This document shows positions 20,514 through 27,013 of a stretch of 64,000 nucleotides of DNA, one piece after another. The notes under the pieces were generated by a model. The model was not told the origin of the DNA, did no database searches, and worked only from the letters and a program-made list of their open reading frames with translations. This DNA is from CAYQQQ01 sp964420125. GTDB taxonomy: Bacteria; Actinomycetota; Acidimicrobiia; Acidimicrobiales; Microtrichaceae. Made by a program: the position numbers and the translations under genes. The stretch spans positions 1 to 64,000 of the forward strand of contig CAYQQQ010000022.1 in the NCBI GenBank assembly GCA_964420125.1, written 5' to 3'. Position 1 is the first letter of the stretch. The number at the start of each line of letters is the position of its first letter.

Positions 20514-21737
20514 GTGGAACACGATCCCCTGCACGCCTTCGTGCACGACAGCGAGGTGCTGGCGCCGCTGGCGGAGGGGCCCTTGGATGGCAGGGACGTC
20601 GCCGTCAAGGACCTCTTCGACGTCGAGGGCCGCGTGGCGTCCTTCGGTCACCCCGTGTGGCGGGCGACGCACCCGCCGGCGATCGCCACCAGCCCCACGG
20701 TCGACAAGCTGCGACGGTCCGGGGCACGGATCGTGGGGTTCACCAAGCTGGACCAGCTCGCCTTCTCCTTGGTGGGCAACGTGGCCGAGGGCGAGGCGCC
20801 GCACAACCCCCGCCACGAGGAGCTGTTCTGCGGCGGCTCCTCCTCGGGATCCGCCAGCGCGGTGGCCGGGAGCCGGGCGTTGCTGGCCGTGGGAACCGAC
20901 ACCGCCGGCTCGGTGCGGGTGCCGGCCGCGGTCTGCGGCGTCCATGGGCTCCGGCCGACGTGGGGTCGGATCGATGCCCGAGGGACCATCCCCCTCGCCC
21001 GAACCTTCGACACGGTGGGCCTGCTGGCGGCCAACGCACGGGCGCTGCGGAGGGGCTTCGAGGCGCTCGATGCCACGCCACGGATCGAACCCGACAGACC
21101 CGGCAGCGTGCTGCTGGCGCGAGACGTCGCCGCCGCGCTGCCGTCCGCGGAGCGGGAGGCGCTCCACCGAGCCGCCACCACCATCGCGGAGCGGGTGGGT
21201 GTGCCGCTCGTGCCGGTGGACATGGCACAGCTCGTGAGCCCGGAGGTCGGCGAGCTGTTCAGCCGCCTCCAGGGACGGGAGATCTGGACCGAGCACGGCG
21301 CCTGGGTGAGCGAGCACCTCGGCGACCTCGACGAGGACGTGGCCACTCGGCTCGTGCGCTGTCGGGGGTGGGCCGAGGAGCGAGCGCAGGACTGGGAGAC
21401 CGACGAGAAGGACCGCCGCACCTACCGGGACCTCCTGGTCGACCTGCTGGGTGCGGACTCCCTCGTCGTCCTGCCGGTGCTCGGCGCACCGGCACCGCGT
21501 CGCGACGCCCGCCCGGAGGTGTTGGCAAGGTTCCGGGCAGCCACGCTTCCCCTCATGGCCCCTGCCGGCCTCGGCGGGCTCCCGCAGCTGACCTGGACCA
21601 TCCCCGCTCCGACGGGCTCGCCGCCGGAGCTGACGGCGGTGGGGTTGTTGGCTCCCCCCGGCTGCGACACCCTGCTCCTGGAGCTCCTGGAGGAGCTCGC
21701 CGACACCCCGACCACCGGCACGGTGTCGGCTGGTTGA
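20514..21737 (+). CDS. Amidase signature family enzyme
   Basis: A 407-aa amide hydrolase with the complete Ser-cisSer-Lys triad: the lysine in RDVAVKDLFDV, the cis-Ser in FCGGSSSGSASAV and the nucleophile Ser in GTDTAGSVRVPAAVCG. At about 400 aa it is shorter than GatA (about 480) and resembles stand-alone or plant-type amidases; a role as GatA is unlikely. GTG 20514 is preceded by GGAAGGGGG at 9 nt. A TACCGT box (20440-20445) upstream would place its promoter inside the first codons of the divergent decarboxylase gene. Confidence 0.92.
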   Translation: MEHDPLHAFVHDSEVLAPLAEGPLDGRDVAVKDLFDVEGRVASFGHPVWRATHPPAIATSPTVDKLRRSGARIVGFTKLDQLAFSLVGNVAEGEAPHNPRHEELFCGGSSSGSASAVAGSRALLAVGTDTAGSVRVPAAVCGVHGLRPTWGRIDARGTIPLARTFDTVGLLAANARALRRGFEALDATPRIEPDRPGSVLLARDVAAALPSAEREALHRAATTIAERVGVPLVPVDMAQLVSPEVGELFSRLQGREIWTEHGAWVSEHLGDLDEDVATRLVRCRGWAEERAQDWETDEKDRRTYRDLLVDLLGADSLVVLPVLGAPAPRRDARPEVLARFRAATLPLMAPAGLGGLPQLTWTIPAPTGSPPELTAVGLLAPPGCDTLLLELLEELADTPTTGTVSAG

Positions 21738-21762
21738 CCACCGAGCCGGGTGGCACCGCCCC

Positions 21763-21768
21763 TAGCAT
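21763..21768 (+). promoter_or_regulatory. -10 box TAGCAT of the Thr-rich membrane protein gene
   Basis: TAGCAT followed 7 nt later by the ATG at 21776. Because an alternative ATG at 21767 lies inside the box, the box decides for 21776 and suggests a leaderless mRNA. Confidence 0.45.
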
Positions 21769-21775
21769 GTCGTCC

Positions 21776-22270
21776 ATGACGGATCAGCCGCCGCCCGAGG
21801 ACCCGACCCGCCAGATGCCGATGCCCGAGGCGTCGCCGCCGGGACCTGCCCCCCAGCAGGGCGCCTACCCGACCCAGGGCGGCTACCCGACCCAGGGCGC
21901 CTACCCGCAGCAGGGCGGCTACCCGACCCAGGGCGCCTACCCGCCGGGGACCACACCCCCCGGGGCGACTCCACCCGGCCAGTCGAAGGGGGGCTCACCG
22001 CTGCCGTGGGTGCTCGGCACGCTCCTGGTGGTCGCGGTCGGCATCATCGCCTTCATGTTCATCTCCAACCGCGATGACAGCGACGAGACGACGACCACCA
22101 CCACGAGCAGCACCACCACGACGACCGTCCCGACGACGGGTGCGCCGGCACCCACCCAGCGGCCCACCACCACCCGGGCGCCCACCACCACGACCACCAC
22201 CACCACGACGACGACCACCACCACGACCACGAGCACCACCACGACCACCACCGCGCCTCCCGGCCCCTGA
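21776..22270 (+). CDS. Single-pass membrane protein with YPTQ repeats and a Thr-rich tail
   Basis: A 164-aa low-complexity protein. Residues about 27-65 carry repeats of the type GAYPTQGGYPTQ, then one transmembrane helix (about 78-98, PWVLGTLLVVAVGIIAFMFI), then a tail that is almost only Thr with Pro and Ser, including a run of 16 Thr. The topology is probably cytoplasmic Pro/Gln repeats with an external Thr stalk that could be O-glycosylated; this is inference. No catalytic domain is present. It ends convergently with the NUDIX gene. Confidence 0.8.
   Translation: MTDQPPPEDPTRQMPMPEASPPGPAPQQGAYPTQGGYPTQGAYPQQGGYPTQGAYPPGTTPPGATPPGQSKGGSPLPWVLGTLLVVAVGIIAFMFISNRDDSDETTTTTTSSTTTTTVPTTGAPAPTQRPTTTRAPTTTTTTTTTTTTTTTTSTTTTTTAPPGP
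22086..22255 (+). repeat. ACC/ACG triplet microsatellite encoding poly-Thr
   Basis: Two stretches of ACC and ACG codons (about 22089-22127 and 22184-22252) encode runs of Thr. Such triplet runs can change length by slippage without frameshift. Confidence 0.7.
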
Positions 22271-22318
22271 CGCTGGGGAAGCCCGGCGACCCACGAGTCG
22301 AACCCGGAACCGAGGAGC

Positions 22319-23074
22319 TCAGACCACGCTGTCGGGATCGGGGTAGGCCAGCGGAAATCCGACCTTCAGCCCGCCGGCGGGGTCGCGGTCCTCGGCCCCC
22401 CCGGGGTCGGTGCCCGTCAGGACCGCCAACAGCTGGCGGAGCATGGCCGCCGTGGCGCCCCACACCGTGTCACCGACCAGCTCGAAGAAGTACACGGGGC
22501 GGTTCAGCTCCTCGTTCCCCCATCGCTCCTCGCGGAACACCCCGGGTGCCAGCAGCTCCGCGAGCGGCACGAGCAGCGCCTCGTCGACCTCTGCGGGGTT
22601 GGCCTGCAGCGCCGGTCGCTGCGGCATCAACCCGAGCACCGGCACGATGTAGGCCCGACGGGTGACGGTGGTGAGGTGGTCGAGCTCGCCCAGCCGCTCC
22701 AGGGAGGCGGGATCGAGGGCGACCTCCTCCCATGCCTCCCGGAGCGCGGCGTCGGCGGCCGACTCCCCCGGGTCGCAGCGTCCGCCGGGGAAGCTCACCT
22801 CCCCCCGATGGGTGCGCAGCCCCCAGGATCGTCGGGTGAGCAGCACGTGCATCCCCGACGGGTCGTCGAACAGCGGAACGAGCACCGCCGAGGCGGGCAC
22901 GCCTTCGGGTTCCACCGGGGAGGGAACGCCGGCCCGCTCAGGCGGGAAGCAGCGCCGCACCCGCTCGGCGTCGATGAGGGCGACCGGATCGGCCAGGTCG
23001 GCCCAGGGCGCCGGCCGGCCCGGCAGCCACCACTCGGGGCGGGGGATGAACTGGGGTCCGCCCCGCTCGCTCAC
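22319..23074 (-). CDS. NUDIX hydrolase, CoA pyrophosphatase type
   Basis: A 251-aa NUDIX enzyme. The Nudix box is GGRCDPGESAADAALREAWEE, giving the metal-binding GX5EX7REUXEE pattern. The preceding LLTRRSWGLRTHRGEVSFPGG matches the CoA-pyrophosphatase signature (LLTxRSxxLRxHxGxVxFPGG), so it probably cleaves CoA or acyl-CoA to 4'-phosphopantetheine and 3',5'-ADP. GTG 23074 overlaps the TGA of the upstream 52-aa ORF (GTGA), implying coupled translation. It ends convergently with the Thr-rich gene. Confidence 0.93.
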   Translation of the reverse strand: MSERGGPQFIPRPEWWLPGRPAPWADLADPVALIDAERVRRCFPPERAGVPSPVEPEGVPASAVLVPLFDDPSGMHVLLTRRSWGLRTHRGEVSFPGGRCDPGESAADAALREAWEEVALDPASLERLGELDHLTTVTRRAYIVPVLGLMPQRPALQANPAEVDEALLVPLAELLAPGVFREERWGNEELNRPVYFFELVGDTVWGATAAMLRQLLAVLTGTDPGGAEDRDPAGGLKVGFPLAYPDPDSVV

Positions 23075-23229
23075 CCGGTCCCGTCCTCGGCGGCGAGCCG
23101 CTCGAGGAGCTCACGCAGGCCGTGGGTCTTCAGGTTGCTCATCACCCTGCCGGGCGGGTTCTCCCCCCGTTCCCACTCCATCCAGTCGCTCAGCAGCTTG
23201 GCGGGGTCGGGCGGGGGCCGTTGGTCCAT
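23071..23229 (-). CDS. Small 52-aa ORF coupled to the NUDIX gene
   Basis: A short soluble protein that starts MDQRPPPDPAKLLSDW and continues EWERGENPPGRVM then TLLR-like helical residues (THGLRELLERLA). It is supported by a TACGAT -10 box 7 nt before the ATG at 23229 and by its stop overlapping the GTG of the NUDIX gene. An ATG at 23238 overlaps the -10 box and is less likely. I do not know the family. It contains no cysteines or membrane segment. Confidence 0.7.
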   Translation of the reverse strand: MDQRPPPDPAKLLSDWMEWERGENPPGRVMSNLKTHGLRELLERLAAEDGTG

Positions 23230-23236
23230 GCGCCGC

Positions 23237-23242
23237 ATCGTA
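23237..23242 (-). promoter_or_regulatory. -10 box TACGAT of the 52-aa ORF / NUDIX transcript
   Basis: TACGAT on the minus strand, 7 nt before the ATG at 23229, consistent with a leaderless bicistronic mRNA. Confidence 0.45.
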
Positions 23243-23281
23243 CCGGTGCGACCGCCCGCCATCGCCACCACCCTCCTCCCC

Positions 23282-23389
23282 GATCTTGGACCGATGACCA
23301 CACTGCGTGCGGCGAACCATCCAAGTTCCGGAGGCACACCTCGAACTCGGACCGGTGACCACACCCTGCGTTGCGAGAGGTCCAAGATC
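23282..23389. repeat. Two tandem 47-bp imperfect palindromic repeats
   Basis: Copy 1 is 23282-23328 and copy 2 is 23343-23389, with 14 bp between. They share GGACCGrTGACCACAC near the left end and TCCAAG near the right end, about 33 of 47 positions without gaps. Each has inverted ends of the type GAnCTTGGA/TCCAAGnTC, and the outer arms (GATCTTGGACC at 23282 and GGTCCAAGATC at 23379-23389) are exact complements. They fill most of the spacer between groEL and the 52-aa ORF. The pattern is that of a REP-like dispersed element; it could also act as a groEL terminator. Confidence 0.65.
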
Positions 23390-23496
23390 CGTGGGGGGGC
23401 GGGTAGGAGGACGCGAGGAGGGGGGCCGGTTTCGCCGACCCCCCTCTCGAAGAGCTACGTGGTCAAGCCCTGGGCGTCACCGACGCCCCGGCCGGA

Positions 23497-25131
23497 TCAC
23501 ATCATGCCGCCCATGCCCCCCATGTCGGGCATGCCACCGCCCATGGCGCCGCCCTCTTCGGGCTTGTCGGCCACGAGGCACTCGGTGGTGAGCAGCAGCG
23601 CCGCGATCGACGCCGCGTTCTGCAGCGCAGCGCGGGTGACCTTGGCCGGGTCGATCACGCCGGCGGCCAGGAGGTCGGTGAACTCGCCGGTGGCAGCGTT
23701 GAGGCCGGTGTTGCCGGACTCCTTCTCGAGCTGCTGGACGATCACGGCGCCTTCGAGACCGGCGTTGTCGGCGATGAGCCGGGCCGGCGCATCGAGGGCG
23801 TGCAGCACGATGCGCGCACCGGTCTGCTCGTCGCCCTCCAGCTTCTCCACCACGGAGGCCACCGACGGCTTGGCCCGCACGAGCGCGGTGCCGCCGCCGG
23901 CGACGACGCCTTCCTCGATGGCGGCGCGGGTGGCGGAGAGGGCGTCCTCGATGCGGTGCTTCTTCTCCTTGAGCTCCACCTCGGTGGCAGCGCCGACCTT
24001 GACCACGGCGACCCCGCCGCTGAGCTTGGCGAGGCGCTCCTGGAGCTTCTCACGGTCCCAGTCGGAGTCGGTGTTGTCGATCTCGGCCTTGATCTGGGCG
24101 ATGCGGCCGGCCACGTCCTCGTGGGAACCTGCGCCCTCGACGATCGTGGTGTCGTCCTTGTTGATGACCACCTTGCGGGCACGACCCAGCAGGTCGAGGG
24201 TGGTGGTCTCCAGCTTGAGGCCGACCTCCTCGGCGATGACCTGGCCACCGGTGAGGATGGCCATGTCCTGCAGCATCGCCTTGCGGCGCTCACCGAAGCC
24301 GGGGGCCTTCACCGCTGCGGAGGAGAAGGTGCCCCGGATCTTGTTGACCACCAGGGTGGCGAGGGCCTCTCCCTCGACGTCCTCGGAGATGATGAGCATC
24401 GGCTTGCCGGACTGCATCACCTTCTCGAGCACGGGGAGCAGGTCCTGCACGGCGGTGATCTTGGAGTTGGCGAAGAGGATGTAGGGGTCCTCCAGCACCG
24501 CTTCCTGGCGCTCCGGATCGGTCACGAAGTACGGCGAGAGGTAGCCCTTGTCGAACTGCATGCCCTCGGTGAACTCGAGGTCGAGTCCGAAGGTGTTGGA
24601 CTCCTCGACGGTCACCACGCCGTCCTTGCCGACCTTGTCGATGGCATCGGCGATGACCTCGCCGATCTGGGGGTCGGCGGCGGAGATGGCGGCCACCTGG
24701 GCGATCTCGGACTTCTCGTCGATCTCCTTGGAGATCGAGGCGATGCTGTCCACAGCCGCACCCACGGCGGACTCGATGCCGCGCTTGACGCCCATCGGGT
24801 TCGCACCGGCGGCCACGTTGCGCAGACCCTCGCGCACCAGCGCCTGGGCCAGCACCGTGGCGGTGGTGGTGCCGTCGCCGGCGATGTCGTTGGTCTTGGT
24901 GGCGACCTCCTTCACGAGCTGGGCGCCCATGTTCTCGAAGGGGTCCTCCAGCTCGATCTCACGGGCGATCGACACGCCGTCGTTGGTGATGGTGGGGGCG
25001 CCGAACTTCTTGTCGAGCACCACGTTGCGGCCCTTGGGGCCGATGGTCACCTTGACGGCGTCCGCCAGCTTGTTCACGCCGGCTTCGAGGGAACGACGGG
25101 CATCGTCGTCGAACTTCAGGATCTTGGACAT
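23497..25131 (-). CDS. groEL: 60 kDa chaperonin GroEL
   Basis: A 544-aa ATP-dependent chaperonin subunit of the 14-mer folding cage. Typical segments include the nucleotide-binding VTIGPKGRNVVLDKKFGAPT, GDGTTTATVLAQALV, the apical region and the C-terminal Gly-Met tail (GGGMPDMGGMGGMM), which marks the folding-type copy rather than the His-tailed actinobacterial paralog. It is in an operon with groES, 60 bp upstream, and is controlled from the CIRCE-bearing promoter before groES. Confidence 0.99.
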   Translation of the reverse strand: MSKILKFDDDARRSLEAGVNKLADAVKVTIGPKGRNVVLDKKFGAPTITNDGVSIAREIELEDPFENMGAQLVKEVATKTNDIAGDGTTTATVLAQALVREGLRNVAAGANPMGVKRGIESAVGAAVDSIASISKEIDEKSEIAQVAAISAADPQIGEVIADAIDKVGKDGVVTVEESNTFGLDLEFTEGMQFDKGYLSPYFVTDPERQEAVLEDPYILFANSKITAVQDLLPVLEKVMQSGKPMLIISEDVEGEALATLVVNKIRGTFSSAAVKAPGFGERRKAMLQDMAILTGGQVIAEEVGLKLETTTLDLLGRARKVVINKDDTTIVEGAGSHEDVAGRIAQIKAEIDNTDSDWDREKLQERLAKLSGGVAVVKVGAATEVELKEKKHRIEDALSATRAAIEEGVVAGGGTALVRAKPSVASVVEKLEGDEQTGARIVLHALDAPARLIADNAGLEGAVIVQQLEKESGNTGLNAATGEFTDLLAAGVIDPAKVTRAALQNAASIAALLLTTECLVADKPEEGGAMGGGMPDMGGMGGMM

Positions 25132-25191
25132 GTGTGGGTGTCTCCGGTCTTCTCGGTCGGTCGTCTCAGTCGGTCGTGTCGACGACGCAGG

Positions 25192-25479
25192 TCACTTGAC
25201 GATGGCCAGCACGTCGCGGGCCTGGAGGATGAGCAGGTCCTCGCCCTCGATGGTGATCTCGGTGCCGCCGTACTTGGAGTAGACGACCTTGTCGCCCACG
25301 GACACGTCCACGGGGATGAGGTCGCCGGTGTCGGAGCGACGGCCCGGGCCCACGGCCAGCACCTCGCCCTGCTGGGGCTTCTCCTTGGCCGTGTCGGGGA
25401 TGACCAGTCCGCTGGCGGTGGTCTCCTCGGCCTCGGCGGGGCGGACGACGAGTCGGTCTTCGAGCGGCTGCAGGTTCAT
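25192..25479 (-). CDS. groES: 10 kDa co-chaperonin GroES
   Basis: A 95-aa lid subunit for GroEL. It begins MNLQPLEDRLVVRPAEAEE and has the mobile loop with ETTASGLVIPDTAKEKPQQG and the GDKVVYSKYGGTEI core. The ATG at 25479 is preceded by GGAGG at 5 nt. It is the first gene of groES-groEL, with two CIRCE operators upstream. Confidence 0.99.
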   Translation of the reverse strand: MNLQPLEDRLVVRPAEAEETTASGLVIPDTAKEKPQQGEVLAVGPGRRSDTGDLIPVDVSVGDKVVYSKYGGTEITIEGEDLLILQARDVLAIVK

Positions 25480-25538
25480 CTAAGCCTCCGGGTGGGGTTC
25501 TCTGCGGGTTCTGCGGTCCACCGGTGCCGGTGCCACTG

Positions 25539-25565
25539 TTGGCACTCTCCGTGGACGAGTGCCAA
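25539..25565 (-). promoter_or_regulatory. CIRCE operator 1 (HrcA site)
   Basis: TTGGCACTC, 9-bp spacer, GAGTGCCAA: a perfect 9-bp inverted repeat matching the CIRCE consensus TTAGCACTC-N9-GAGTGCTAA in 8 of 9 positions per arm. It lies at and after the predicted transcription start of groES. Confidence 0.92.
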
Positions 25566-25594
25566 CGGTAGCACTCGCATCGACGGAGTGCTAA
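25565..25594 (-). promoter_or_regulatory. groES-groEL promoter
   Basis: On the minus strand TTAGCA (-35), 18 bp, TACCGT (-10). The -35 is part of CIRCE 2 and the -10 lies between the two CIRCE elements, so HrcA binding would block RNA polymerase directly. Confidence 0.6.
25568..25594 (-). promoter_or_regulatory. CIRCE operator 2 (HrcA site)
   Basis: GTAGCACTC, 9-bp spacer, GAGTGCTAA: a near-perfect CIRCE element, two bp away from operator 1. Only the outermost base pair is not complementary. Confidence 0.92.
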
Positions 25595-25723
25595 CCGTCG
25601 TCACCCATCCGGCAGCGGTGTCGGGAGCGCGCGCCGGAGGGCCTTCTCAGGCGATCTCCGACTCACAGGAAACCCACACGTCCCCCGAACCTGGCCCACA
25701 GCGTGGTCGGCCAACGTGGCCCC

Positions 25724-27013
25724 ATGCACACCAGGGTCGCCTCGCCCCCAGCCCGCCGGGCCGCGCCGTCCACCACCACGGCGCGACCCGGCCCTCCTCC
25801 CCCTGAGGTCACGTCCCCCGCCGTCGACCTGGTGGTGCCGGTGCTCGACGAGCAGGCCGTGCTGCGCGCCAGCATCGAACGGCTGGTGGAGCACCTGGAG
25901 CGACGCTTCCCCTTCACCTGGCGGGTGACGATCGTGGACAACGGGTCCCACGACGCCACCGCCGCCATCGCCGCCCAGCTCGCCGAGGAGCTGCCCGGAG
26001 TGCGGGCCCTGCACCTCGACCGCCGCGGCCGGGGCCTGGCGCTGCGCACGGCCTGGTCGGCCAGCGATGCAGCGGTGGTCGCCTACACCGACGTCGACCT
26101 CAGCACCGACCTCGACGCCCTGCTCCCGCTGGTGGCGCCGCTGCTGTCGGGGCACTCGGACGTGGCGATCGGATCACGCCTGTGCTCCGGCTCCTCGGTG
26201 GCCCGCGGCCCACGACGGGAGCTGATCTCGCGCAGCTACAACCTGATCCTGCGCACCGCGTTCGCCACCGGCTTCCACGACGCCCAGTGCGGCTTCAAGG
26301 CGGTGCGAGCGGAGGCCGCCCGCGCCCTGCTGCCGGAGGTCCAGGACGACGGCTGGTTCTTCGACACCGAGCTGCTGCTCCTGGCCGAGCACCACGGTCT
26401 ACGCATCCACGAGGTGCCCGTCGACTGGGTCGACGACCCCGACAGCCGCGTCGACGTGCGTCGCACCGCCATCGAGGACCTCAAGGGGGTCGCCCGCATG
26501 GCCCGGCGCTTCCTGTCCGACACCCCCGAGCTCGACTACCGCCGGGCGCACGTCGTGGACGACATGGGCCGAGCCGGTGTGAGCTTCGCCACCATCGGCG
26601 TGCTGAGCACGCTCGTGTCGCTGGGGACGTTCCTCGCCCTGCGGGGCCCGATCGGAGCACTGGGCGCCAACGCGGTGGCGCTCACCCTCACCGCCGGCGT
26701 CAACGCCTGGGCCAACCGCCGCTTCACCCTCGGACGCCGAGGTGCCGGCGGCCGACGACGCCACTACCGACTGGCCGCCTCGCTGTACCTGGGCACCCTC
26801 GTGGTCTCGAGCGTCGCGCTGATCGCCCTCCAGGCGATCGGTGCCGCAGCGGCGCTCGAGGCCGCCAGCCTCGTGCTGATCTGGGCCGTCGTGGGGGTGC
26901 TCCGCTTCCGGCGCCTCCTCGACGGCCCCCCGACGAACGCGCGCGCCGCGCGGCCCTCGACCTCCCGACCCACCGACCACCCACCCGTCCCGAACGGCCA
27001 CACGCACCCATGA
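25724..27013 (+). CDS. GT2 glycosyltransferase fused to a GtrA-type membrane domain
   Basis: A 429-aa protein. The N-terminal part (about residues 30-265) is a dolichol-phosphate-mannose-synthase-like GT2 domain: DLVVPVLDEQAVL, VDNGSHDAT, DRRGRGLALRTAW, AYTDVDLSTDLD (metal-binding DxD), DAQCGFKAVR and FDTELLLLAEHHGLRIHEVPVDWVDD-type product region. The C-terminal part (about 285-400) is a four-helix GtrA-like domain (GANAVALTLTAGVNAWANRRF). It probably makes or flips a polyprenyl-phosphate sugar for the next gene, whose ATG overlaps its stop (ATGA). GTG 25703 is an alternative start. Confidence 0.92.
   Translation: MHTRVASPPARRAAPSTTTARPGPPPPEVTSPAVDLVVPVLDEQAVLRASIERLVEHLERRFPFTWRVTIVDNGSHDATAAIAAQLAEELPGVRALHLDRRGRGLALRTAWSASDAAVVAYTDVDLSTDLDALLPLVAPLLSGHSDVAIGSRLCSGSSVARGPRRELISRSYNLILRTAFATGFHDAQCGFKAVRAEAARALLPEVQDDGWFFDTELLLLAEHHGLRIHEVPVDWVDDPDSRVDVRRTAIEDLKGVARMARRFLSDTPELDYRRAHVVDDMGRAGVSFATIGVLSTLVSLGTFLALRGPIGALGANAVALTLTAGVNAWANRRFTLGRRGAGGRRRHYRLAASLYLGTLVVSSVALIALQAIGAAAALEAASLVLIWAVVGVLRFRRLLDGPPTNARAARPSTSRPTDHPPVPNGHTHP

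Noticed and set aside
22271..22318. tRNA-like T-arm sequence (GGGTTCGACTC on the minus strand)
   Set aside because: Flanking bases do not form a T stem, and no acceptor, D or anticodon arm is present.
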